Assembly (NCBI RefSeq): GCF_902364025.1
Contig: NZ_CABJCG010000025.1
Location: forward strand, 1 to 64,000
From: Enterocloster lavalensis
GTDB taxonomy: Bacteria > Bacillota > Clostridia > Lachnospirales > Lachnospiraceae
Length of the DNA stretch: 64,000 nucleotides
Direction: 5' to 3'
Shown here: positions 23,992 through 32,857 of the stretch, in pieces
How the letters are laid out: every line of letters begins with the position of its first letter
Numbering within the stretch: position 1 is the stretch's first letter
Made by a program: the position numbers and the translations under genes
Notes under the pieces: model-generated
What the model saw: only the letters and a program-made list of their open reading frames with translations
Told to the model about the DNA's origin: nothing
Databases searched by the model: none

Positions 23992-24957
23992 CTACCGCTT
24001 TAACTCTCCCCGGTTCACACAGTTGAACGGCTCGTTCCCCTTCAGCACGTTCACCACTTCCTCCGCCACTTTCCTCTGCAGGGTCGTGATAGCGGTCTCG
24101 CTGTACCATGCGCAGTGAGGGGTGGCGATCACATTGTCCATGTGAAGCAGCGGGTTGTCCGTGCTTACCGGCTCCTCCTCGTAGACGTCCACTCCCGCGC
24201 CAGCGATCTCACCGGCATTTAACGCCTCCACCAGAGCCTTCTCGTCGATCACGCCGCCCCGGGCCGTGTTCACCACAAAAGCGGTTTTCTTCATCTTCTC
24301 AAAACTCTCCCGGCCGATCAGATGTCTGGTTCCCTCGTTTAACGGCACGTGTACGGAGATAAAATCGCTCTCCCGCAAAATCGTTTCCAGATCCGCAGGC
24401 CTCACGCCCATGGCTCTGGCCTTCTCCTCGTCCACAAAGGGATCATAGGCGAGAATCCGCAGCCCGAAGCCGGCCATTTTCTTTGCCACCAGCTGGGGAA
24501 TCCGGCCGAAACCAACCAGTCCCAGGGTGCAGTCCCGCAGCCTATACAAGGGCATGGTGCTGGCGTAGCCCCAGTCCCCCTCCCGGAACGCTTTTTCCAG
24601 AATCTGCATCTTCTTTCCCAGGGCCAGCATCATGGTCACCGCGTGGTCCGACACCTCCTCCACGCCGTAGTCCGGCACGTTGCAGACGTAGATCCCCTTC
24701 TCCGTCGCCGCCTTGGTGTCGATATTGTTCACACCGATGCCATACTTGATGATCATTTTGCAGTGTTCAAGCTGCCCGATCACCTCCCGGGACACATCCG
24801 AATACTGGGTTATAATGGCGTCCGCGTCCTTCACCAGGGGAATCAGCTCTTTCGCATCCTTCACCTGATAATCTCTCAGCTCAAAACCGGCCTCCCCGAT
24901 GATCCGGCGCTCCGCATCGATGTTGTCGTACTGGTAATCCGTTATTACAACCAACAT
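23992..24957 (-). CDS. D-2-hydroxyacid dehydrogenase (phosphoglycerate-dehydrogenase-like)
   Basis: NAD-dependent enzyme of 321 residues, a normal length for this family without an ACT domain. The Rossmann motif appears as LGLVGFGRIPQLVAKKM (about 145-161; note GFGRIP where most have GxGxIG). The catalytic Arg is in NTARGG, Glu in DVYEEEPV and His in TPHCAWYS. Last gene of the eleven-gene catabolic operon, 15 bases after the kinase. It may reduce an end-product such as pyruvate or hydroxypyruvate, or act on an acid sugar; SerA and CtBP-like enzymes are alternatives. Confidence 0.8.
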   Translation of the reverse strand: MLVVITDYQYDNIDAERRIIGEAGFELRDYQVKDAKELIPLVKDADAIITQYSDVSREVIGQLEHCKMIIKYGIGVNNIDTKAATEKGIYVCNVPDYGVEEVSDHAVTMMLALGKKMQILEKAFREGDWGYASTMPLYRLRDCTLGLVGFGRIPQLVAKKMAGFGLRILAYDPFVDEEKARAMGVRPADLETILRESDFISVHVPLNEGTRHLIGRESFEKMKKTAFVVNTARGGVIDEKALVEALNAGEIAGAGVDVYEEEPVSTDNPLLHMDNVIATPHCAWYSETAITTLQRKVAEEVVNVLKGNEPFNCVNRGELKR

Positions 24958-24972
24958 GTCACTCGTTCCTTC

Positions 24973-25980
24973 CTATAAAATACCGTTCTTCTCAGCTACC
25001 AGATAAGCCCCCAGGGCGGAGAGCGGAATTCCCTCTTCCGGCACATAGGTCTCAATCCGTGCGAAATACCCCTCGTGCTCCAAAATGTCCACAATGGCCT
25101 GGCGCAGCGGATTTTTGCCGCCCACCACCACCGTGGTATCCGGGCTCACCTTCAGGGCGTCCGAGTGCATCACTGCGGTGACATCTCCCTGGAGCGCGGC
25201 CCCCAGCACAAAGTTGGCGATCTTTGGCGGCGCGTCCTCATAGAACAGCTGCAGGATTCTGGCCGTAAAGCAGGTGCGTCCAAGACCGGTACGCTTTGCG
25301 TTGTCGTAGCCCTTTAACAGCCACTCCCGGTCATAGGTCTCCTCCTCCACGAACTGTTTCCCCACCGACTTGGCGATAATCGTATCGTTGGTGATGGAGG
25401 CCAAAAGCTCGCCGGAGATGGAGGTCAGGCACCCGGTCATTTTCCCCTCCGCGTCCACGGACACGAACTTGTTGTGGGAGCCGGGGAGCACCAGCAGAAG
25501 GGGCCGCCCGTTCTTAAAATGCTCCATCACGGCGATGCTCTCCACTTCCTCCCCCCGCATAATGTCCATGGCCTCAATGTTCTCAAATGAAAACGGGCCG
25601 TCCGAATTCTTGATTCCAGGGATAAAGTAAATGGGAACCGGGCAGATTTCCGGCAGTTCGATGGCCACGGTGGCCGCGGCCAGCTCCTCAAGCCCAGCCG
25701 GGGCCGTCAGATGGGGAACCACCACGATTCCCACATCCGACGTGATCATGCCGCTGGCGATGATCCGGTGGATGTCCCCGTAGCCCAGGCCGTTTTTCTC
25801 CACCAGGGCGTCCAGACACTCCTTCACCGCCTGCTTTAGCTTCCGGTTGTGCCCGTCAATGGCCGTGTTGCGCACGCCCACCGGGCGGTTCTCCTGGGCG
25901 ATACGCCTCCGGTTTTCGTCCCACAAAATGCAGCGGGTGTTGGTGGTGCCTCCGTCCACTGTGATAATATATTGTTTCAT
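24973..25980 (-). CDS. dgoK: 2-dehydro-3-deoxygalactonokinase-type sugar-acid kinase
   Basis: 335 residues with the DgoK pattern: IITVDGGTTNTRCILWD at the N-terminus (phosphate loop), IASGMITSDVGIVVVPHL, DIMRGEEVE (about 150-158) and VLPGSHNKFV. The family phosphorylates 2-keto-3-deoxygalactonate (or -gluconate) at O6, which feeds the aldolase encoded in the same operon at 33.9 kb. It follows the binding-protein gene by 30 bases. Confidence 0.82.
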   Translation of the reverse strand: MKQYIITVDGGTTNTRCILWDENRRRIAQENRPVGVRNTAIDGHNRKLKQAVKECLDALVEKNGLGYGDIHRIIASGMITSDVGIVVVPHLTAPAGLEELAAATVAIELPEICPVPIYFIPGIKNSDGPFSFENIEAMDIMRGEEVESIAVMEHFKNGRPLLLVLPGSHNKFVSVDAEGKMTGCLTSISGELLASITNDTIIAKSVGKQFVEEETYDREWLLKGYDNAKRTGLGRTCFTARILQLFYEDAPPKIANFVLGAALQGDVTAVMHSDALKVSPDTTVVVGGKNPLRQAIVDILEHEGYFARIETYVPEEGIPLSALGAYLVAEKNGIL

Positions 25981-26010
25981 TGCCCTCCGACCTTTCGTCT
26001 CAAAATTTCA

Positions 26011-27075
26011 TCAATCCTTGGTGTACAGATAGGTGTCCACCACATAGTTGGGCTCCAGGGTCTCGCCGTTGAGCAGCATCACAGCCTTCATCACACCCTC
26101 GTAACCCTGGCCGTTGCCGTTCTTGTCGCAGGTGATTGCCAGTGTTCCGGCGTCCACCGCCGCCTTGGCGTCCTCGTTGGCGTCCAGGCCGGTGATCAGG
26201 ATCTGACCGGATTTGCCCGCCTGGGACACCGCTTCCAGCGCGCCCATGGCCATCTCGTCGTTGGCCGCGAAAATCGCCGCAACGCCGGGGTTAGCTTCCA
26301 GAAGGTTCAGGGTAACGTTATATGCTTCAGTGCGGTTCCAGCTTGCGGTCTGGGAAGCCACCACGTTTACGTCCGGGTACTTGGCAAAGGTGTCGTTGGC
26401 TCCAGCCACGATGTCCACGGAGCTCTGAGCCCCGGCCTTGCCTTCCAGAATGATCACATCGCCCTTCTGATCCAGCATCTCCACCAGCTTCTCCGCCACG
26501 GACACGGCGGCGGTATAGTTCTCAACCGCGATAAAAGTCTCGATCTTGCAGCCGCCTGAGGTGTCGATCTTGGTGTTTACGTCGATCAGCGGGATACCGG
26601 CGCTGTTGGCTGCCTCCACCGCCGGGACGATGCCCACGGAGTCCGCCGGAATCACCACCAGGGCGTCGGTGCCCTTGGCGATGGACTGCTCGATCAGGGA
26701 AATCTGCTCCTCGTTGCTGTCCGCGGTGGCCGGAGCCAGCACGGTCAGGTCAACCCCGGCTTCCGCCGCCGCCTTCTCGGCCCCCTCCTGAACAGCGATC
26801 CACATGGGGTTGGTCAGGTTCTTGACCACCAGGGTGATCTTGTACTTCTCGTTGGCCTTCACCGCTGCGCCCGTCTCCCCGGCCTGGCCGCTCTCCGCCG
26901 CCGGAGTTTCCGGCGACTGGGACGCCGCTGTCTCTTTGGACTCCGCCGCAGCCGCTGTCTGGGACGCCGCCGGAGTCTCCGCCGTCTTGGCCTCCCCGCC
27001 CGCTCCTGAGGAACATCCGCCCAGTACCAGTGCCGCTGCCACCCATAACGCCGCCCATTTTCTCATTTTCCTCAT
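26011..27075 (-). CDS. sugar ABC transporter substrate-binding lipoprotein
   Basis: 354 residues. The N-terminal signal AALWVAAALVLGGCSS has a lipobox with the cysteine at about residue 21, followed by a low-complexity Ala/Glu/Thr-rich spacer of ~45 residues. Then comes a periplasmic-binding-protein fold of the ribose/galactose (RbsB) class: KITLVVKNLTNPMWIAVQEGAEKAAAEAG, LVVIPADSVGIVPAVEAAN and AIFAANDEMAMGALEAVSQAG. Membrane-anchored and extracellular in a Gram-positive. Unusually it is the last transporter gene, after ATPase and permeases. The ligand is unknown; inositol- or sugar-acid-like by context. Confidence 0.87.
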   Translation of the reverse strand: MRKMRKWAALWVAAALVLGGCSSGAGGEAKTAETPAASQTAAAAESKETAASQSPETPAAESGQAGETGAAVKANEKYKITLVVKNLTNPMWIAVQEGAEKAAAEAGVDLTVLAPATADSNEEQISLIEQSIAKGTDALVVIPADSVGIVPAVEAANSAGIPLIDVNTKIDTSGGCKIETFIAVENYTAAVSVAEKLVEMLDQKGDVIILEGKAGAQSSVDIVAGANDTFAKYPDVNVVASQTASWNRTEAYNVTLNLLEANPGVAAIFAANDEMAMGALEAVSQAGKSGQILITGLDANEDAKAAVDAGTLAITCDKNGNGQGYEGVMKAVMLLNGETLEPNYVVDTYLYTKD

Positions 27076-27143
27076 AATTCCTCTTCTCCTTTTCTTGATT
27101 TGCTGTAACGATTGTAGTGTTCAACCGTTACTGTTTATGTGCT

Positions 27144-28097
27144 TTACAGATCCTGGCTTCCCGTCATCTTCTCGCCCAGCTTGTTGATCAGCAGGGACAG
27201 CACGATGACCGCGCCAAAAACTGCATCCTGCCATAACGACGACACCCTGTTTAAGTTCATGCCGTTCGTTAAGAACATCATAATCAAAACGCCCACGATG
27301 GTTTTCTCGATTCCGCCCTTGCCCCCGGAGAACGGAGTGCCTCCGATCAGTGTGGCGGCAATCATTTTCAGGGTAAAATCATTTCCGATGGTGGACTCCG
27401 CCGCGTTTAAGCGGGAAATGTAGAGAAGGCCCGTGACCGCGGCCAGCAGACCGTTGACCGTGTAAATGCTGATCAGCACCCGGTCCGTGTTGATGCCCGA
27501 CAGAGTGGTGGCATTACGGTTAAAACCCATTGCGTACACATTCCGGCCGAACACTGTCCGTTTTAACACAAACAGCAGCGCGAAAAAGATGACCATGGAA
27601 ATGATCAGCAGATTGGAAATCCCCGCGATGCTTCCGGTTGCCAGGCTTCGGAACCTGTCGCTGAAGCCGTAATACAAGAGACCGCCCATGAACAGGTAGG
27701 CCAGGCCCCGCACCACCAGGTTCATGCTGTAGGTGGCGATAAAAGGAATCAGGTGAACCTTGGTAATCAAAAGCCCGTTCATCATTCCCAGAACCAGACC
27801 GATGAGAAGGGCCGCCAGAACCCCGGTCAAATCCTGCCCCTTCTGGAGAAAATACGCCCCGACACAGGAGGAAAGGGCCAGGATGGAGCCGATGGACAGG
27901 TCGATGCCCTTGGTGATGATGGCCATGGTCATACCCATGGAAATGATTAACAGGAACGGAAGCTGCTGCATGACAACCGTAGTGAAATTGTCCAGCGTGC
28001 AGAAATTCTCCGTTGTCAGGGAAAATCCGATGATAATCACAAGCAGCATCAGCACATGGGAGTATTTAAAAATCGTAGTCAGCACTTTTTGTCTCAT
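27144..28097 (-). CDS. sugar ABC transporter permease (RbsC-like), second
   Basis: 317 residues, about eight to ten helices. LPFLLIISMGMTMAIITKGIDLSIGSILALSSCVGAYFL and LIGGTPFSGGKGGIEKTIVGVLIM are signature segments of ribose-type permeases. Its start overlaps the preceding permease stop by four bases. Two different permeases suggest a heterodimeric channel, whereas ribose systems use one. Confidence 0.87.
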   Translation of the reverse strand: MRQKVLTTIFKYSHVLMLLVIIIGFSLTTENFCTLDNFTTVVMQQLPFLLIISMGMTMAIITKGIDLSIGSILALSSCVGAYFLQKGQDLTGVLAALLIGLVLGMMNGLLITKVHLIPFIATYSMNLVVRGLAYLFMGGLLYYGFSDRFRSLATGSIAGISNLLIISMVIFFALLFVLKRTVFGRNVYAMGFNRNATTLSGINTDRVLISIYTVNGLLAAVTGLLYISRLNAAESTIGNDFTLKMIAATLIGGTPFSGGKGGIEKTIVGVLIMMFLTNGMNLNRVSSLWQDAVFGAVIVLSLLINKLGEKMTGSQDL

Positions 28098-29062
28098 GAT
28101 TTATAAACCCTCCTTGCCGCCTGTGTTTTTTTCCGGTACTCGTTGATTCCGTCGGCCACGATGACTAACATCACAACCGCCCCGATGATAAAGGTCTGCC
28201 AGTAGGGGGATAGCCCGATCATGGTCAGGCCGTTGCGCAGGGTGCGCATGAGAACCGCGCCGATGATACAGCCGCTGACCTTACCCTTGCCTCCGTCAAA
28301 GGGCGTTCCCCCGATCAGAACAGCCGCGATGGCGTCCCACTCATAGCCCTGGCCGCCGATGGGGCTGGCGGAGTTGGATTTGGCAGCCAGCAGGATTCCG
28401 CTGACCGCGGCCAGCAGGTCCGTGATAATGAAAATCCACAGCAGATTCCGTTTTACGTTGATGCCCGCCAGCCTGGCGCTCTGCTGGGAGCCGCCAATGG
28501 AGTACACGTCGTACCCGAATTTTGTCCTGGTGGACAGCCAGACCAAAAGCAGGCACAGCAGGGCTGCAATGATAATCATGGTGTAAATTCCGAAGATTTT
28601 CCCCGTTGCGATAAACCGGAAGGTGTTCGAAAATCCCGGGATGGTGTTTCCGTCCGAGGCCACCAGGGCCAGGCCCTGGGCGATGCCCATGAAAGCGTAT
28701 GTAACCACCCAGTCGCTGAAATTCTGGTAGGCGATCATGTAACCGCAGACCAGACCCAGAGCCAGACCGGCCAGAAGGCCGATCAGAATGGCAATCCCTA
28801 TGTTCATCCCCCGCTGGAGCTGGATTCCCGTGATCACGCCGCACAAAGACATAACCGCGCCCACGGAAATATTGATTTTTCCCGACATGATGGCCAGGTT
28901 CATACCCAGGGACACGATGATCAGCAGGCTGCAGTCCTTCAGCAGGTTTTGCATGTTGTACATGCTGGCGAAGCCTTCCGCGAACACGGCGAAGAAGGCA
29001 AACACAGCGGCCAGTCCGAACAAAATCCCCGGGACTTTATTCCAGATTCCTTTAGACTTCAT
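28094..29062 (-). CDS. sugar ABC transporter permease (RbsC-like), first
   Basis: 322 residues. SLLIIVSLGMNLAIMSGKINISVGAVMSLCGVITG and LIGGTPFDGGKGKVSGCIIGAVLM align with its partner at 27.1 kb, so the two arose by duplication. It starts three bases after the ATPase stop. Confidence 0.87.
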   Translation of the reverse strand: MKSKGIWNKVPGILFGLAAVFAFFAVFAEGFASMYNMQNLLKDCSLLIIVSLGMNLAIMSGKINISVGAVMSLCGVITGIQLQRGMNIGIAILIGLLAGLALGLVCGYMIAYQNFSDWVVTYAFMGIAQGLALVASDGNTIPGFSNTFRFIATGKIFGIYTMIIIAALLCLLLVWLSTRTKFGYDVYSIGGSQQSARLAGINVKRNLLWIFIITDLLAAVSGILLAAKSNSASPIGGQGYEWDAIAAVLIGGTPFDGGKGKVSGCIIGAVLMRTLRNGLTMIGLSPYWQTFIIGAVVMLVIVADGINEYRKKTQAARRVYKS

Positions 29063-29065
29063 AGC

Positions 29066-30568
29066 TTATGTTTCCTCCTTTCCCACCGCGTAGGATACGA
29101 TATTCTCAGCCGTTATCTCTTCCCGGCCAAGCTCTCCCACAACCTCGCCGTCCTTCATCACATACACCCGGTCCGAGATGCCGATCAGCTCCATCTGATC
29201 CGAGGAGACCACCAGAATTGCGTAGCCCTCCCCGGCCAGCCGCCCGATCAGGGCGTAAATCTCCGCCTTGGCCCCCACGTCGATCCCCCTGGTAGGCTCG
29301 TCGAAAATCAGGATCCGGTTCTCCGTGCAGAGCCATTTGGCGATTACCACCTTCTGCTGGTTTCCGCCGCTGAGGGCGGACACCCGCCTGGTCACGTCCG
29401 GGGTGGCGATCTTGAGTTCCCCGCGGTAGCGCTCCGCCAGCTCTTTCTCGGCCTTTTTATCCACCAGACCCCGCTTGAAATACCGCTTCATGCTGGCCTG
29501 GAGAATGTTGTTTTTGATGGGCTGCTGTTGGATCAGACCCTCGCTCTTGCGGTCCTCCGGCAGAAATCCGATCCCCGCCTCCACCGAATTTCTGGGTGAA
29601 TGACGTTTCATCTCCCGGCCGTGTACGAACACTTTTCCGCTCTCAATGCGGTCGTAGCCGAAAATAGCCTTCACCAGCTCGGTCCGCCCGGCCCCTACCA
29701 GGCCGCCGATGCCCACGATCTCACCGCAGCGCACCCGGATGTTCACATTGCGGAAACGCAGACCCGTCAAATCCTTTGTCTCCAGCGCAACCTCGCCCGC
29801 CTGACGCTCCGGCCGCTCGTACATCTGGCTGATCTGCCGTCCGACCATCATGGTTACCAGCTGGTCCATGTTGGTCTCCTTCACGTTTACGGTGCCCACA
29901 TATTTTCCATCCCGCATGACCGTCACCCGGTCGCCGATCCGGAAAATTTCCTCCATGCGGTGTGAGATGTAGATCACGCTGATCCCCTGGGCGCATAAGC
30001 TCTCCACAATGGCGAACAGCGCGTCGATCTCCCGCTTTGTCAGGCTGGAGGTGGGCTCATCCATGATCAGGACTTTCGTCTCAACGGACAGGGCCTTCAC
30101 CACCTCCACCATCTGCTGCTGGGCGATGCTCAAATCCTTCACCATGGTGTCCGGCGACAATTCCACGCCCAGGCGGGCCAGCAGCGCTTTGCTGTCCTCC
30201 CGCATCTTCTTCTCGTCAATCTGCCGGGTATAGGGATTTTTAAGCGGCTCCCGGCCCAGATAAATGTTCTGGGCAATGTTGCGCTCCGCCAGCATGTTCA
30301 GTTCCTGGTGGATGATGCTGATTCCCAGCTTCCGGGCGTCCTGGATATTGCGGATCTCCACCGGCTTTCCCTCGTAGATGATCTCGCCCTCGTCCTTTAA
30401 ATAGACGCCGGAGAGAACCTTCATCAGCGTGGATTTCCCCGCCCCGTTCTCACCTAAAAGCACGTGGACCTCACCCCTTCGCACCTCCAGCCGGGCGTCG
30501 TCCAATGCCTTGACTCCGGGAAAGGATTTGGATATTCCCCTCATCTGCAATACGATCTCTTGATCCAA
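29066..30568 (-). CDS. sugar ABC transporter ATPase (RbsA/MglA-like)
   Basis: 500 residues with two ABC domains. The first is complete: Walker A GENGAGKSTLMK (about 38-49), LSIAQQQMVEVVKAL and Walker B VLIMDEPTSSL. The second has the degenerate P-loop GLVGAGRTELVKAIFG normal for this class and an intact LSGGNQQKVVIAKWL with LIFDEPTRGIDVGAK. Start codon is TTG at 30568 with GGGAGG nine bases upstream. Energises uptake by the two permeases and the lipoprotein. Confidence 0.9.
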   Translation of the reverse strand: MDQEIVLQMRGISKSFPGVKALDDARLEVRRGEVHVLLGENGAGKSTLMKVLSGVYLKDEGEIIYEGKPVEIRNIQDARKLGISIIHQELNMLAERNIAQNIYLGREPLKNPYTRQIDEKKMREDSKALLARLGVELSPDTMVKDLSIAQQQMVEVVKALSVETKVLIMDEPTSSLTKREIDALFAIVESLCAQGISVIYISHRMEEIFRIGDRVTVMRDGKYVGTVNVKETNMDQLVTMMVGRQISQMYERPERQAGEVALETKDLTGLRFRNVNIRVRCGEIVGIGGLVGAGRTELVKAIFGYDRIESGKVFVHGREMKRHSPRNSVEAGIGFLPEDRKSEGLIQQQPIKNNILQASMKRYFKRGLVDKKAEKELAERYRGELKIATPDVTRRVSALSGGNQQKVVIAKWLCTENRILIFDEPTRGIDVGAKAEIYALIGRLAGEGYAILVVSSDQMELIGISDRVYVMKDGEVVGELGREEITAENIVSYAVGKEET

Positions 30569-30586
30569 ACTGTTCCACCTCCCAGT

Positions 30587-31654
30587 CTAAGGTCTGATCA
30601 CAACCTTGATGGCGTTTCCGATTCGCTCCTTGTAGGTTCTGACCCCCTCGTTGATGTCGTCCAGTGAAAACGCGTGGGTCAACAGCGGACCGGTCTTGAT
30701 CTGCCCGGACTCCATCAGTGGCACCAGACGGTCCAAAACGTCCTCGCCCTCCGCCTTGCCGCCCGCGATCTGCATGTTCCACTGCACCACCTTGTTCAGG
30801 TTCACTGTCACCGGCTCCGAGTAAATGCCCACCAGGGCCACCCTTCCGCTCTTCTTGCACAGCTCCAATGCCTGGGCTCCGCCCGCGGCGCTGCCGGAGG
30901 TTTCCACTACCATGTCCGCCATCACGCCGTCCGTCAGACGCTTCACCGCTTCCACGGCGTCCTCATTGCGGCTGTTAACCAGCACGTCCGCGCCCACCTC
31001 CCGGCCGATTGCAAGCCTGGAATCCCGGGTTCCCACCAAAATCACCTTTCCCGCGCCCAGCACCCGGGCCAGCTGCACCGCCATCAGGCCGATGGGACCG
31101 GGACCGATCACCGCAACCGTCTCGCCCGGTCCGATACCGCCGGCGCGCTGGATTCCGTACAGGGCGGTTCCCGCCGTGGTCAGCATGGTGGCGTCCTCAT
31201 AGGAAAGTTTTTCCGAGAAGCGGTGGCAGCAGTTGATGTGGCAGACCGCGTACTCCGCGTACCCCCCGTTGACTGTAAAGCCGTAGTGCCGGTGTCCCTC
31301 CTCCAGCTTGCCGTAGTTTAAGCAGGTGGTGTAATACCCCCTCAGGCAGTTCACACAGTGCCCGCAGCCCTTGTGGGGTTCAATGGCCACCCGGTCGCCA
31401 ACCTTGAATTTCGTAACCCCTTCGCCCAGCTCTGCGATCTCGCCGGCGTACTCATGCCCCAAAATGTACTCCCCCATGGGCGGACAGTTCTCCCAGCCGT
31501 GGGCGATGATCTTGGGGTCCGTGCCGCAGATGGCGCAGGCCTTCACCCGGATGAGCACTTCATCCTTTCCCGGCTTTGGCACCGGTTTTTCCACCACCCG
31601 CAGGTCATTGTAGTCGAACAGGACCGCCGCCTTCATTTTCTCCGGTATGTTCAT
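30587..31654 (-). CDS. zinc-dependent medium-chain dehydrogenase A
   Basis: 355 residues of the polyol/threonine dehydrogenase class. Catalytic zinc site CAICGTDPKI...GHEYAG (about 37-68); structural zinc site EPHKGCGHCVNCLRGYYTTC (about 92-111); NAD site VAVIGPGPIGLMAVQLARVLGA (about 170-191). AGGAGG precedes the ATG. Together with the second dehydrogenase and the IolN-like gene it may oxidise a ring or sugar hydroxyl; enzymes of this class serve as scyllo-inosose dehydrogenase in inositol routes. Exact substrate unknown. Confidence 0.82.
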   Translation of the reverse strand: MNIPEKMKAAVLFDYNDLRVVEKPVPKPGKDEVLIRVKACAICGTDPKIIAHGWENCPPMGEYILGHEYAGEIAELGEGVTKFKVGDRVAIEPHKGCGHCVNCLRGYYTTCLNYGKLEEGHRHYGFTVNGGYAEYAVCHINCCHRFSEKLSYEDATMLTTAGTALYGIQRAGGIGPGETVAVIGPGPIGLMAVQLARVLGAGKVILVGTRDSRLAIGREVGADVLVNSRNEDAVEAVKRLTDGVMADMVVETSGSAAGGAQALELCKKSGRVALVGIYSEPVTVNLNKVVQWNMQIAGGKAEGEDVLDRLVPLMESGQIKTGPLLTHAFSLDDINEGVRTYKERIGNAIKVVIRP

Positions 31655-31678
31655 TTGCCTCCTCCTTTCAAATCCCTG

Positions 31679-32707
31679 TCACAGCGCAATGCTGATCTTC
31701 ATTGCCTTCGAAGCCTCGGTGGCCATGGCAAACGCCTGATCCGTCTCTGCGGCAGGGAACACATGGCTGATCAGCTTTCTCACCGCTTCCCGGTTCTCCT
31801 GGATAAACGCGATCACGTCCTCGAACTCCTCCGTGCCTCCGATGCTGCCGGTAACGGTCAGGGATTTGGTGACGATCAGCTTCTGCGGGATTTCCGCCGT
31901 CCCGATCATACCCACGCAGCCTAAGTATCCCCCCGGCTTTAACAGGTTCAGTCCGTTTGCAAATACCGGGGCCACTCCTGTGGTCTCGATGACCACGTCG
32001 TACCTTGTCTTGTTGTACATGTTGGGATAATCATTTTCCAGCTCCCATTTAAGAGCTTCTGCCGGGGGGATATTCGCCCCCAGTTCCCTGGCCAGCCCGA
32101 TGCGGTATTCGATCAGATCGGACAAGTCCACCTGCTCACAGCCGTAGTACAGGCGCAGCAGGAGCAGCGCGGCCTGACCGATTGCTCCTCCGCCGTAGAT
32201 CAGAACCCGTTTTCCCTGGTAGGAACCGCCCAGCTTTAATATCTTTTCCAACAGATGCTTTGCCACCGCGATGGGCTCCGTCAGGGCCAGCAGCGCCAGA
32301 TCCGCCTCCGGGTCCGCACGGTAGATATACGATTCGTCCCGCGCGATGTACTCGGCGGAAGCTCCGTCTATGGTAATGCCGAACTTTTCAATGGTACGGC
32401 ACAGATTTCGATCTTCGCTGCAGTTGTCGCAATGCCCGCAGTACCGGGAACAGTCCCCGGTCACCTTGTCCCCGGGCTTCACCTTTGCCACCTTTTCCCC
32501 GGTTTTCTCCACAATCCCGGACCACTCGTGTCCGAACAGAATGGGGTAATTCTGCGGCCCGTTGTAGGTGCCCTTGTAGAGATGAATATCCGAACCGCAG
32601 ATTCCCACATTGGTCACCCGGATGAGCACCTCTGTTGGCCCCGGCTGTGGAATCTCCCGCTCCTCCGCCGCTAATACCCCCGTCCCTTTCAGTACATATG
32701 CCTTCAA
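31679..32707 (-). CDS. zinc-dependent medium-chain dehydrogenase B
   Basis: Start TTG at 32707: AAAGGAGG lies nine bases upstream and LKAYVLKGTGVLAAEE is the normal family N-terminus; the frame extends further upstream without a site. 342 residues. Catalytic zinc NVGICGSDIHLYKG...GHEWSG, structural zinc DCSRYCGHCDNCSEDRNLC, nucleotide site VLIYGGGAIGQAALLLLRLYYG. It diverges clearly from dehydrogenase A, so the two likely act at different steps, such as two successive oxidations. Confidence 0.82.
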   Translation of the reverse strand: MKAYVLKGTGVLAAEEREIPQPGPTEVLIRVTNVGICGSDIHLYKGTYNGPQNYPILFGHEWSGIVEKTGEKVAKVKPGDKVTGDCSRYCGHCDNCSEDRNLCRTIEKFGITIDGASAEYIARDESYIYRADPEADLALLALTEPIAVAKHLLEKILKLGGSYQGKRVLIYGGGAIGQAALLLLRLYYGCEQVDLSDLIEYRIGLARELGANIPPAEALKWELENDYPNMYNKTRYDVVIETTGVAPVFANGLNLLKPGGYLGCVGMIGTAEIPQKLIVTKSLTVTGSIGGTEEFEDVIAFIQENREAVRKLISHVFPAAETDQAFAMATEASKAMKISIAL

Positions 32708-32782
32708 GTTCCAATACCTCCTTTGAGATTCATTCCCGATCCCCGCCCCTTTGCCCGCCGCCACAAACAGGCGGCGGGTTAA

Positions 32783-32852
32783 TGCTGAATGTAATGAGCT
32801 GCTGGCGCAGCCTGCAGGTCATTGCTGTATGTAATGAGCTGCTGGCGCAGCC
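32783..32852. repeat. two 30-bp direct repeats with mini-hairpins in the operon
   Basis: The 30 bases at 32783-32812 recur at 32823-32852 with one difference (unit length 40 bp). Each holds GCTGC-TGGC-GCAGC, a 5-bp stem with a 4-base loop. They lie in the 150-base spacer after the IolN-like gene, so they could shape mRNA decay or termination between the first three and the later genes. Confidence 0.8.
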
Positions 32853-32857
32853 CTCCT

